Assembly (NCBI GenBank): GCA_017979445.1
Contig: JADQWC010000430.1
Location: forward strand, 1 to 64,000
Reading direction: 5' to 3'
DNA: 64,000 nucleotides
From: Akebia trifoliata
Lineage: Eukaryota > Streptophyta > Magnoliopsida > Ranunculales > Lardizabalaceae
Position numbers and translations under genes: made by a program. Each line of letters starts with the position of its first letter. Positions within the stretch are counted from its first letter, which is position 1. The notes below the pieces were generated by a model. That model worked only from the letters and a program-made list of their open reading frames with translations. It made no database searches and was not told where the DNA came from. Positions 21,922-33,012 of the stretch are shown piece by piece.

Positions 21922-23580
21922 TGTAGACACCCCATTTTTGCTTCCGCCTGATTAATCAAGTCGTCCACCTGATCGCAAAGGTTTCCAATGATGGATGTCT
22001 ATTCCAATACTTTATTTTGTTACCAGATATGTTTCAGAAATCCGGATGAGGTATCTCGAACTGACAAAACTTAGAAATCACGCTACGCTAGGTAAATACG
22101 ACCCCAGAAACATAGAAATCATCATCTTGCAAACCAAAAAGAAGCTTCACGATAAAAATCACTAAAAATGACCAAATTATCAAAATACCCCTAACCTCAA
22201 AACAACCCTAGAGCCTACATTACGCTTAGGAAAACCCATTCAAACACATAAAACAACAAATCGAAACCAAATAAATCATTTCGCCAATTTTCACAAAATT
22301 CAACAAAATTACAAAAATACCCCTCATAAAATTTACGACCATTTCACACAAATTTTTTTTATAAATGATAAAAACCAACATTCCCATTGAATTCCTTACG
22401 AAAAACTGATTCCAAAACATCCTGGAACATTGAAAAATGACTTAAAACGTAAAAAATCATCTCCGAGGGCAAAATGATAATTTCACAATTTTAATAATTA
22501 AAAATTTTGAAATTAATAAATAAATCATTAAATAATATAAAGTGAAACATTAATGAAATTAATTATAAAATTTAAATCAAAAATTGATCAATCAGGTTTT
22601 TAAGAAAAATTGTTGATGGTTCGCAAGATATTTCTTTAATGACCCCTCTATTTGGGGGTCCAAAGAATCAAAGATATAATAGAGGGGGGTTCTCCAAAAA
22701 TTTAAAGTCAATCAAGCAAGACTAAAGTCAAGATATTAAAGTCAATCAAATAAGACTAAAGTCAAAATTCTAAATCAAAACCCTAATCTAAATTAATCAA
22801 GTAAATCTTATAAGACTAAAGTCAAAACCCTAAATCAAAACCCTAATCTAAACTAATTAAGTCAATCTCATAAGACTAAAGTCAAAATCCTAAAACCCTA
22901 AAGACTAAGTCAAAACCCTAATTGAAATCCTAAAAGAAACCCTAATCAAACCCTAATGCTTCTAAAAACTTTATAAATAGGAGCCTCCACACCCTATTTT
23001 CGTATTAAAAAAAAAACCCTAGAAAAAGTAGGTGAAGAAGCCTCCACAACCTCCCCAAAACCCTAATTTTGGAGCCCCAACTCCTTTCCTAACACCCCTA
23101 CTCCGATTTTAGCCTAAAAAACACCCAAAAACCTCTCAAAAACATCCCAAAAATTCACAACAAATTCGAATCACCCAGATCCAAGAAGGAGATACCTTAC
23201 CTCGGAGATCAGAAATCAGATCCGGAGATAGAACGAAGTGAGGAATACGATACAAGGAGCCGTTTTCACCAGATCTAAGGGAATAACACTTTTGCAGATC
23301 GAAGGTAAGTTTTTTTATTATTATTTTTTAATCTATGTTTGTCATTAGCGATGTAGATTTATTTGGGATAAGTAGAGACCGGCAATGGCCTGGCGGGGTT
23401 GGTGCCTAACACCTTCCAACCCCGTAACATGATCCCCGGATTCAAATTTTCTATAGTAGATTAGTTCATTATCCGTTTTAGAGTCAGTTTGATTCCTAGA
23501 CCATAATAACTAGGTGGCGACTCCCAAACCTCAAGGGTCAAAAGCGGATCCACGCACCCCGCGGATCGATGGCACTTTCA
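21922..23580 (+). mobile_element. solo LTR of the B family, TSD TAGGG
   Basis: It begins TGTAGACACCCC and ends GGCACTTTCA, is 1659 bp, and is flanked by TAGGG at 21917-21921 and 23581-23585. The sister A LTR (about 48969) lacks the insertion and has one TATGG-like target copy. It resembles the 5' LTR of B (49113-50866) along its length but is clearly diverged. Confidence 0.9.
22690..22960. repeat. tandem AAGACTAAAGTCAAAACCCTAA block in the solo LTR
   Basis: These are repeats of about 60 bp built from AGACTAAAGTCAA, AAACCCTAAT and CTAATTAAGTCAATC. The equivalent AGTCAATCAAG...AGACTAAAGTC repeats occur in the B LTRs at about 49900-50060 and 63760-63960. Confidence 0.65.
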
Positions 23581-25410
23581 TAGGGTCATTTCATTAATGG
23601 AAATGACCCTTTTAGACCATTAGCCTTGGGGTCTATTCATACTCAACTTGTTTAAAATAAAATGAAAAGAAAGGGGATGGTAGAAGAGGGAAGAGAAGAA
23701 GATTAGAGAGAGAGGGGAGGGGGGGTCTTGAACCCACCTTGAATCTTCAAGGTTCTTCTTTCTTTTCTTTCCTTCATTTTTCTTCTATGCTTCTTAAATC
23801 CTTAGTGTAGTATGAAAGTGAAATTTCTTTTAGAAGATGGTATGAGAGAATGATAGAGATGAGTAGAGAAAATATTTTTCTTGTAAGACTTGGTAACCCT
23901 TTTTGGGGTGAAAGGAGATGTATTTATAGATGTTTTGAGGGGGTTTGGGGGTATAATGGGGTGAAGAGTTGATAGAGTAGAGAATGACATGATTTTTAGA
24001 AGATGAGAGTATGAAATTTGCAGTGAATTTATGGGTAATTTTGTAAAGAATGGAAATGGATTGTATTTCAACCCTAATGGTTTGGATCCTACCCAAATCC
24101 ATTTGGGTAGAGTGTTAGGTGAGATGCGATGAGTGATGGTTGATGGAAGGAGTGGGGGTGTAAGAGAGTTGTTTAGGGAATGAGTGTTAGGTTGATGAAA
24201 AGTGTAAGGTGGAGGGATGGGTAGTGTAAGAAATTGGTTGGTTGGTTTTTGGGAGAATAAAGGAGATGATGCCATGTGACAATCATGATGAGAGGGTGAG
24301 GAATTGAGATTGGTTGATTGGTTGATGGGGTTGTTTGATTAGAGAGAGAGAAATGGGTTAGTTGATTGATGATGAGTGAAGTATGGGTTGATGGGATTTT
24401 GTTAGAGTATTTTAAGGGAGAGGATGGGTGTGGATATGGGTTGTGATGTGGGTGGTTGTTGATGTTAGAGAGTGAGGATAGGTTAAGTTAGGGTAAGGTA
24501 TGGGTTGAGTTGATTTTGGAAGGAAGGTGATGTGTTGGGTTGATTTTTTAGAGAATGGTGATGGAAGTTGGTGATTAGATGAGGGAGGTGAAAGGTAGTG
24601 ATGACATGTGTCATCTTTTGGTATGAGAATTGTGATTGGTTGATGTGGGTAGTAGTTGATGGATTAGGGTTGTGGGTTGGGTAATTGGATATGGATAGAA
24701 TGATATTTGTGGGCTTTTAGTGTTAGGCTTTGGTTTGTAGATTATTTTAGATTGGGTAAGGCTTGTTTTGGGTTGAATTTTGAGGGTGGATAGGTTTTAG
24801 GATTTAGGTAACATGGGCTTGATTTTGGATTGGGTTTAAGATAGGAAATTAATTTGGAAAAGGGGTTGAAGGTTTGTGGGCCTTGGATAGGTTTAGGGTG
24901 TTTGGGGTTTCGGAGGTGGAGTGGTGAAGGATAAGTGTCCCAAGTCTCACTTTTTGGATTTATCTATTTAGGATTTTGTATTTTATTGATTTGATCAAAA
25001 GTGCCACGTGTTGGCAAGTCGGGCTTCTTGGGCCCGTTTGAAGGAGCGGTGATGTTGAACACATGTGGGATGGGTCACACCCCTTCTTGTGGGTCCCTTA
25101 GACCATTGGGTGGTCTTAGGGACCTCGGTTCAATCCGAAATATCGTTTTTAGCGTTTTGGGCCTTAGAGGCTCGTTGGCCTCTTTTGTTGGAAAGTTGGT
25201 ATTTTGCATGGAGCGGGGTAGGTATGAACTTGCCGGGTCCCTTTGGTGGACCTACTAACCCATTGAGAGGTGTTAGAGACTTGGATTTTGGCAAAAATGT
25301 CATGTGTTTGATGATTCGGGCCATCGAGGCCCGTTGACCAATTTTTTATTGAAGCATTGCTATTTTTGGGCCCTTTCGAGTGAGAGTCCGTTCAAATCGA
25401 GGTGTCTACA

Positions 25411-25423
25411 GCTGTCCTTCTTT
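25411..25423 (-). promoter_or_regulatory. polypurine tract of element A
   Basis: On the minus strand AAAGAAGGACAGC directly precedes the 3' LTR start TGTAGACACC. Confidence 0.55.
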
Positions 25424-25785
25424 GCAGGAATTGCGTGTAAAGAACTGCAAAGAATAGACTAAACCCTTATTTGTACGGGCCCAACGAAATTTTGCAAAAC
25501 ACGACTTTGAATTACCGGTTGAATTGATGCCTTTTGTAGAAAATGGTTACTCAAACACGGGGTCTGACAGAGTTACCTTATTAATTCTCTGGTCTCAATG
25601 GCGCGGAGCTCGTGTGAGACCTTGGGTTTGATGAAGACTTGATGAGTTCTGAAAATCGATTATTCCTTCGATCGTCTTCTGACAAATTAGAGTGAAGCTC
25701 AACTCGAAAAGGGTTTTTGATTTTTTTGATTTTCACTTGATTTTTGTTTGTTTTTCGATTTTTATTTTATTTTTTATTTTGACTG

Positions 25786-25966
25786 ATCCGTGCTTGGGGC
25801 ACGGATAGTTTTTGATTCACTTTCATCCGTGTCTAAGACAAGGATGACTCTCGATTCTATTTTATGCATGTTTGGGGAATGGTTCCAACCAAATTTCCTT
25901 TATCCGTTCCAATGACACGGATGGCGTTGTTTAGGCCTTATCTGTACTGGTGACACGGACCAGTAC
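25786..25966. promoter_or_regulatory. CCGTG palindrome array 1 (upstream of the PMD gene)
   Basis: This is a series of short inverted repeats. The best is 25786-25806 (ATCCGTGC, 5-nt loop, GCACGGAT). Others are 25824-25846 (CATCCGTGTC/GACAAGGATG, one mismatch), a decayed one at about 25864-25884, and 25902-25922. At the end is GTACTGGT/ACCAGTAC around ACGGACCAG (about 25943-25966). It lies about 250 bp before the 5' splice site of the antisense PMD gene's leader exon. Confidence 0.75.
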
Positions 25967-26214
25967 GAATTTCAAACGGTTAAAACTTGCGCGCCCCTCC
26001 ATTTTCTCCTTCTTCTTCAGTTTCTTCCGGTTTTTCTTTCTCTCTGGCGACTTTTGGCGATTTTCTTCTTGCCTCTTCATTTTCTTATTAACTTCACTGA
26101 TTTGGGCATTTAGTGGAGTGTTGGAACGATTCGGAGCTCTCGTTGGTTGCATTTGAACGTTTATAGCAGCGAACCGAAATCTCGAGAAATTCTTTGGGGG
26201 GTTACGCGTTTGAG
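25967..26214 (+). promoter_or_regulatory. putative 5' UTR exon of the antisense PMD gene
   Basis: This pyrimidine-rich leader ends GTTTGAG|GTAAGT (26215), a perfect plant donor. The matching acceptor TTGCAG lies immediately before the ATG at 27974. The transcription start is not determined. Confidence 0.45.
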
Positions 26215-27239
26215 GTAAGTTTTACATTCATTGCGTTCCTCTTGTCTTGCCATTGATTTGCCTAGTTGAGTGATGATGATGATTTCGATTTATCTTGGAC
26301 ATTTTATTGCTTTTTGCATGGTTCTTTGAGTACGTGGGATGAAATTTGTCATGTTTCGAACACATGTTATCGATTATTGCCATCTTATTTTGCTTGCTTC
26401 TTTGCCATTACTTGATTGGATGTGAATGCATGGCCTGTTTGGATGTGAAACTGTGAGGGGCTGGGGGTTTATTTTGTATGAGCATCTCCCAAGAAGTTTG
26501 GGAATCATGGATGATGCATGGTCTCTAATGGGTTGTTGGTGATGGAGTGGCGAGTATCGATTTGGGTGGCGGACTTGGTATGGTGTGTCGTGAGTTCGGG
26601 CGAGGTGTTTTGGGTGAAGTAGGCTGATGGCGTGGGTTTGGTTGAGATGCATGTGGTTAAAGAGGTTGTTTCGGTGGGGGTTGTGATGGTTGGATTGGAC
26701 TGTTTGGGTGGGCATTTTCTGATGATGGGTTGATGGTCGAAGGATCGGGGTGGTTTAGGTGCTGTCATGAATGATAATGTCATGGTTTGAAGATTTCTTG
26801 GGGGCTGATTGAGTTGGCTTCTTAAGGTGGTCATGGGTTATGAGAACTTTGTTGTTCGGGCTAGGCTTTGGGGCTGTTTTTGGAGTTTTTGATGGAGAGG
26901 AGTGATGTTAGGGTTGGATTAAGATTGGTTTGGGTGGAAGACTGTTTAGAGGTTATTTGGAGCAGGTGTTTGTGGTTGAATTTAAGAGACAGTTCTTGGT
27001 AGGGATTGGGAACGACTAAAGTCCACTGTTGTGGGACTGTCGGGATTGGGTTGGACTGTTGTTTAAGGGGCTTATAAGGATTGATTCTTCCTCTCTTTCC
27101 CTCTTTTTGGCATGCTGTTTGTTTATCCTGTCCTTTTCGTTTTATCTCTACTTCCCTTTTGCCTGCTTACTTGTGGATGTTCCGGCTTGCTTATTCCTTC
27201 TCTCTTTTGAATGATTGGTCGGCTTGTCACGGTCATAGG

Positions 27240-27910
27240 CTTGGTTGGACAGGATGGATTTGAGTAGGTTTAAACTGGGTTTGACTAGATTTAATGGGTG
27301 GACTTGGCTGATTGAGTTGACTGGATTGACTTAGGGTAGGTTAGCTTCGATTGACTGAATTGAGCGAGTTGACTGGGTTGGGCTAGGTTTTAACTTGAAT
27401 TGGGTAGGATCGGATAAGGTTTATTGGCTTCGACTCGGATAGGTTGGGTTTTGACTAGGTTACTTTGGGTTTGACTTGGATAGGTTAGGACTGGGTTTAA
27501 ACTGGTTCGACTCGGTTTGGGTTAAACTGGGTTGAGTCGACTTCGGTTGATCGAGTTGACTCGGTTTTGTCTTAGATGGATTGGTTTGACTGAGTTGGAT
27601 ATGTTTGATTGGATTTTGAGTTAATAGGGTTTAATTGGTTTTGATTGGATTTCGAGTTGGGTCAGTTTGACTCAGACTAATTAGGTTTGACTGAATCTGA
27701 TGGGTTGGCTAGGATTGACTTGAGTTGATTGGGTTTGACTCGAGTTGGCTGGGTTTGACTAGATCAGTTGGGTTTGATTCCGATTTGACTGGGTTGGTTT
27801 GACTCCGATTTGACTGGGTTGGACTTGGATCGGTTAGGTTAGCTAGGTAGGGCACTGGTTGACTGGGTTTAAACCGGTTCGACTTGGCTTGGCTAGGTTT
27901 AGTCTAGACA
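27240..27910. repeat. degenerate TTGACTGGGTT-type repeat in the PMD leader intron
   Basis: These are dozens of imperfect 10-15-bp units of GGTTTGACTNGG / GGATTGACT, with no coding signal. They fill the last third of the 1.76-kb leader intron (26215-27973). Confidence 0.6.
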
Positions 27911-27973
27911 GCTTCGTCGAGATACGTGATCATAAGATTTTGCATTGTTAATTGATTACATGGCGACTTGCAG

Positions 27974-30611
27974 ATGGGTAGAGAGCAGAGGACCCGTGTA
28001 GCGCAGCATTTTTTTGACGAGGAGGAGGAGGCGAGGCCTCGGACCCGGGCTCGCTTTGCTTTGGGATCTGGGGTGGCCACAGAGTATGACTGGCCGAGAC
28101 AGCCTTCCCGGAGACCTGATTCAGCTTCGGTAGCTGGTTATTTGTCCGGTAGTAGGGCAGATGAGGCCAATTCTTCTCATAGTGGTCCAGTTGAGGACCT
28201 ACCGAGCGACAGTGGCGGTAGAGGTCGACGTGGTGGCCGAGGCCGGGCGGATAGGGCAGTAGGTGCCGGTAGAGTTGGTAGGGAGGTTCCTAGGGTGGAG
28301 ATCCCTGCGGAAGAGAGCGAGAGGGTCCCAGATACCTCTCTTCTTCGTGGCTTGGGGAGGCACGTATCGATGCTTGTGCGATTGGACATCCCTACCCCTT
28401 ATCCCTCTACTAGCTTCAGAGGTAGATGGAGTGCATTTTTGTCTACTGCCGCATTATTCTCGGATGATATTCGGACGCAGTTCGCCACTGTGGGCTTCGG
28501 TGCTTTCTTGCAGATATAGTCTTTTAAGACGGATCGACCCCTGTTCTTGGCCATGGTGGAGAGGTGGTTTCCGGCGACTCACTCATTCCATATGCCAGAG
28601 GTGGAGATAGGCATCAGGCCTTCGGATTTCGTGACGATTACGGGTATCGCGATGGATGGAGAGCCTCTACCCTTGACTATGCTATCTATCCAGGAGGTGG
28701 ACGAGTTATTAGGCATCACCAGAGTCCCTGCCTCCATGGTAGGGAAGCAGGGGCGTATCAGTACAGAGGTCTTTATGGGTCTGCTGTTGATTGAGGGAGA
28801 GGATGGAGCTCCGTCCACTTATAGAGAGAAATCGGCCCGTTTCAGTGACCGTGATTTCGACATCATCTTTCGGATCTGCTTTCTCCTTCTCATCGGCAAC
28901 TGTTTCTTCTTAGAGGACGATTCTTCAGTTTCCACCACATTCCTCTCTGTTATGTGGGATATCGACCACATTGGCGATTTTGATTGGGGTAGTCTTATTT
29001 ATGATACCATTCTGGCCGGACTTGATCGAGTAGTGGCGGGCATCACTGCGCCTCGTGGAGCTAGCATCTCCACTCGATTCTTCTGGCATTTTGTATATAG
29101 GTCTTAGTCTTATTCTTCCCCAATTTTCTTCTTGACGTCTCATTCACTGTTTGATACTTTGTGCTTTTTCCTCCAGATTTTTGTTCATGTGTTCTTTCCA
29201 TTTTACCTGCCCACTCGTCGCCACCCTGATGAGGGCTATCCATTGGGCGCCTTTTGGGCTATGAGAGACGCCAGGGCTATTAGGAGCAGCCCTAGGAGTG
29301 CACGGGCCCACATTGACCGATGTCGTCTTCGAGACGTGAGTACTTGAACTTTTCTTTTTCATTTGGCCTTGAAGTTATCTGTTTTCTGACTGTCTCTTTT
29401 GCAGATCTTCTCTGTTACTTTGCGAGACCTTCCCCGTACCGTTAGCGGGAGGCAGGAGGTGAGGAACGCCTATACGTGTAACACCAGACGACAGCGCTAC
29501 CCCTACTTCATTGGCGAGCAGAGATATACATTTTATCTAGGGGAGCACTTGTTCTTCCAGCATGACGGGAGCCTTCGCATCCCTGTCGCTCCACCTGAGC
29601 TTATCTCGGGTGTGATGACGGTGGATGAGTACCTTGCCCAGGCGAGGGGCGTAGATGCTGCTGGGCTGGTGAGAGGGGGTGACTACCAAGCATGGTTCCG
29701 AGAGGCCTCAATTGGGTGTATCATGTCTGCTGTCACTGCCCCGGCCGGGATCACTGAGATTGGAGGGGTATTGCTATAGGAGTATGCCGTGACGATACGT
29801 ACTCTGTCATTGCCTTCTTTCCTTTAGAATTTTCTATTTTTTTATCATTCTTACTTGGTTGATTTTCTTGTTTTCAGGTTGATGATATTTGTCGTCTTCG
29901 ATAGGGCTACGATGTGATCGAGGCCCAAGCGGCGAGGGCAGTGGAGATGGAGAACAGGTGGAGGGCCTCTAAGGCTGAGGTGGAGGAGCAGGCTGCTCGG
30001 CTCGAGGAGTAGGAGGCTCGCCTTGAGGCCCAGGCAGCTCGCATCCAGGAGCTAGAGTTGGAGGCAGCCATGCGGGAGTCTCGTTTCCAGGCTGAGATGG
30101 TATGTCGTTATTTGTTTCTTTTTCTCTCTCTTATGTAGACCGTGGCATGTATTTTTGTCCGTTCTGATTGATTTTTTCATGATTTTCTCAGGACTACTAT
30201 CGACGTCGAGACGGAGCGAGCATTTCTGCACGGCCTCCGACACCTCCTAGAGTAAGTACTTCCATTTTTGTTGTTCATTCCCTTATATATGCTGTTTGTA
30301 TCTTGACGTGTTTGTTTCTTCATTTTCAGGCTTCCCCCTCCACTGGCCCTTCTGTCCCTGGTGCTGATCTCGTGGGTACTACCGAGCAGGATGCTGCCTT
30401 GGACGCTGAGCTTTTCGTCACGGATTGGAAGGACGGCTGCAGATGCATGGTCTATCTTCTTCCGAGGTGTCTGGTTCGGGTGCAGTGGTTGGATCTTCCT
30501 CTTGAGCGATCCCAGAGACCCAGAGTGCCAGGGACGATGCTCCTCCTTCGATTTGATTCTTTGATGTACCTTGTAGACAGACAAATATTTTATATTAGCT
30601 TTTGGACATAG
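27974..30611 (+). pseudogene. plant mobile domain (PMD) gene carried antisense in element A
   Basis: The ATG at 27974 follows an acceptor. Predicted exons are 27974-29092, 29177-29335, 29405-29788 (donor uncertain), 29878-30099, 30192-30251 and 30330-30611; most junctions are phase 0. The N-terminus is acidic, then rich in Arg/Gly. From about residue 120 comes a PMD-like fold: MVERWFPATHSFHMPE, FVTITGIAMDGEPL, then FLLLIGNCFF and the DWGSLIYD block. Exon 5 is a coiled coil rich in Glu, Ala and Arg. The PMD is plant-specific, known in MAIN/MAIL1-type silencing proteins and in transposons. In-frame TAG codons at 28517, 29777, 29902 and 30010, and a shifted C-terminus, suggest loss of function. 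It lies between integrase and the 3' LTR of A, opposite to pol. Confidence 0.7.
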
Positions 30612-31068
30612 TGTGTGAACATTTCAAACTTTGTATGCATATATATTCTTGTTTATGCTCATGTTTCATTGCATTTGTCTTATTATTATGATTGTCTGTG
30701 CAATTGACCCGTGCCTTTTAGGCGTGATATCGATCATCAATTTTTGAGTTCTTTCGAGCGTTAGTGAGGCTATAGGCGGGTAAAGGGTGCGACGAGGGTC
30801 CCAAGGACCCTTCGAGTGTGTTCTTGAGTGGTGTGAGTCGTCTGGGACTCACGGTGAGTGAGGTGATCCTTCGAGGTCTGATTTGGCCCAATATGATCTT
30901 GACGAGTTCCTATGTGTCCGATATATATCTTGAGGGAGTTTTGAACACATTTATCGGGCATGTAGGAATTTCTATCATTTTATGTGATTGAACCCTGAGA
31001 TAATCATTATGTAATCCAGAATTATCAGAATCTCAAGTAGCTCAGACCCCAAGGCTTAAAATGTTCTG

Positions 31069-31290
31069 GTCTGTGCTCTCAACACGGACTGCTTTTCCTA
31101 GTTTTTATCCGTTCCGGGAGCACGGATGAGTCATTTGTTGCTTTTATCCGTGCCAAGAGCACGGATAAATCAGTTTTTGCTTCATCCGTGTTTTCAGTAT
31201 GGATAAGCTAACGTGGATTTTATCCATATTTTAGGCACAGATTCGTTATCATTTAATCCTATCTATCCGTGTTCAAACACGGACCAGCAC
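31069..31290. promoter_or_regulatory. CCGTG palindrome array 2 (upstream of the DUF7745-like gene)
   Basis: Six inverted repeats of the same type as array 1 are present. The best are 31146-31166 (ATCCGTGC, 5-nt loop, GCACGGAT), 31107-31126 and 31266-31283 (TCCGTGT/ACACGGA); weaker ones are at 31069-31089, 31183-31204 and 31222-31242. It ends with ACGGACCAGCACGA, as in array 1. It ends about 130 bp before the ATG. Confidence 0.8.
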
Positions 31291-31300
31291 GATTTCCCCC

Positions 31301-31310
31301 TTATTTAAAG
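31301..31310 (+). promoter_or_regulatory. possible TATA box of the DUF7745-like gene
   Basis: TTATTTAAAG lies 107 bp before the ATG at 31417 and directly after palindrome array 2. Position and sequence fit, but nothing else supports it. Confidence 0.4.
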
Positions 31311-31416
31311 CTTATTTTACCATTGTTGTGCCCTAGCATTTTACTTTTTACTTCCCTCTTCCACATTTGGCCGATTTTTTACTCTTCTTCTCCCTCAAAG
31401 CTTCTTTTCAAGCTCT

Positions 31417-33012
31417 ATGGAGATGTCATCTACTCTTCCCAACTTAAAAAGGTATGGCATTGTTGATTCTTTCTTGAGTAGTTGGATAGATAGCATGGAT
31501 AATGATGATAGAGCTCGATGGTGCTTGAACAAGTTGGGGTTCACCCTATCTTTGCCTAAGGTTCCATTGCAATGGGGTTTGATTGAGGCTATGTTGGGGT
31601 ATTGGATTCCCGAGCTTAATCTTTTTCGGTTTGGGGTGCATGAAATGACTCCCACTATCGAGGAATTTGAAGATTTGCTAGGGCTTGAGATATCGGGCCC
31701 CGTTGTGATTTCACCATTGCGTGATGGATTCTGAAGTGAGGCTTCCGATTTTTTGGGGATAAATCGCAAATTTTTGAAGATTCCGGATAGCGGATCGGTT
31801 TTGAAGACAATGTCCAAGTCTTTTTTGATTGAACGCCTCACGGATCCCTCAAAGCCTTTGATTCATTTTAACGCTCTCACTTTGCTGGTGGTGAGTCAAC
31901 TCTTGTTCCCGGGTGGCGGAGACATCATAGATCTTTCTCTTATTCACGTGGTGCAACAAGTCCGGGAGGGACGCTGGTACCCGATGCTTTTGAGCGGAAT
32001 GTTCCAATCCCTCATGGCTTGTTCTTCTGGTCGTGATCGGACTTTTCAAGGATGTGTTCCCCTCCTGCAGGTAAATTCCATCTTAGTTTGGATTTAAATT
32101 TAAATTTGAATTTACTAGTTTCCCAAGTTTAGAATGCTCCTGTTATTGTAGCTCTGGTTTATGGATCATCTGGCTTCAACTGAAGTGGTTAATCACCCAT
32201 TTGGCGGTAACGCTGATCTCGTACTCATGATGTCGAGGCGAGTTGCTCCCTTCATCTCAGGTGGCAAAGAAGAATGGTATTCTTTTATCGGCAACCTTGA
32301 TGATGAGGAAGTGAGGTGGGTTGGTGCCTTCCAACCTCGAGGGTCCCCTGTGATTGGTTTTGATGGTGCCCGTTTCCTTGTTTTGATTGGTCTTCACGAG
32401 GCAACTCATTATGTACCACTTCGGGTTCTTCGTCAATTTGGCTATGACCAGGGTGTGCTCATCCCTGAGAATTTCAATGAGTTTGTTGGTCCATTGTCGC
32501 CTACACTTTTGAGTCGACTCGTGAAAGAATGGGGTCGGATTGAGGTTCTGGGTCGACCCATCTTTGCAGCACACCAGTTCCCAGCATACTTGCATTGGAT
32601 TCGAGAACTCGTTTCTGGGAGACCATCGGTATCGATAGTTCCTCGAACACGCCCTGGTGCTTCATCTTTCTTTGATTATCGAGATCGAATTGAGGAGTCT
32701 TAAACTGATCATCGTCGAATTCAGGCCATTTGGCTCAAATCTGAAAAAAAGATGCAGAAGGAGATTGCTCGGCTGACATCTGCCCTTGCCCAGTCCGGAT
32801 GTAATGATAGCGGTGAAGTGGTTAGGCTTCGAGTCGAAGTCGCTGAGTTGAGGGATCGGCTTGCCCAATGTCCTTATTTTGAGGACTTTGCGACCTATTT
32901 GGTGAGCCGTGATGCATCTGATGCCGAGAAAGTGATGATGAGTCAAGCTGCCCGGATCCGTGCTTTGGATGAGCGCCTTGACTCTTTTTTCGTTTCTCAC
33001 TATGATGTTTGA
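31417..33012 (+). pseudogene. DUF7745-like gene carried antisense in element A
   Basis: The ATG at 31417 opens exon 1 (to 32070, donor CAG|GTAAAT); exon 2 is 32152-33012 (acceptor TTGTAG), joined in phase 0, about 505 codons. Residues 40-100 (LGYWIPELNLFRFGVHEMTP, then TIEEFEDLLGL), 150-220 (LFPGGGDIIDL, then the GMFQSL block) and 300-345 (LHEATHYVPLRVLRQFGY) fit the domain called DUF7745 in plant proteins; its function is unknown. The C-terminus (from about 32750) is a heptad-like coiled coil. Two in-frame stops occur, TGA at 31732 and TAA at 32701, with open sequence beyond each. It is convergent with the element's own pol, 1.45 kb away. Confidence 0.7.

Larger units (their letters stand above)
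21570..25410 (-). repeat. 3' LTR of Tat-lineage element A (split by a solo LTR)
   Basis: On the minus strand it runs from TGTAGACACCTCG (25410) to GTATCTACA (21570), with inverted TGTAGA/TCTACA ends. It is about 2.18 kb without the solo LTR and its TSD copy. 21570-21916 and 23586-23723 match the other LTR at 48622-49112 with roughly 10 differences over 490 bp by my count. The flank GCTCC (21565-21569) is the candidate TSD; its partner lies outside the window. Confidence 0.8.

Noticed and set aside
22740..22960. Interstitial telomere repeats (AAACCCTAA)
   Set aside because: The motif is part of longer LTR repeats with AGACTAAAGTC between them; there is no run of telomere units.
23802..24275. 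157-residue ORF on the minus strand
   Set aside because: Lies within the 3' LTR of A in low-complexity DNA; no known motif.
25001..25337. ORFs in both strands near the start of the A 3' LTR
   Set aside because: Inside the LTR, no motif, and shared by three frames.
26374..26834. Overlapping minus-strand ORFs of about 110 residues
   Set aside because: They lie in the leader intron of the PMD gene in G/T-rich repetitive DNA; composition (His, Thr, Pro) reflects the base skew.
31261..31290. Palindromes as Rho-independent-type terminators
   Set aside because: Not meaningful in a plant nuclear genome, and no T-run follows; they lie upstream of genes.
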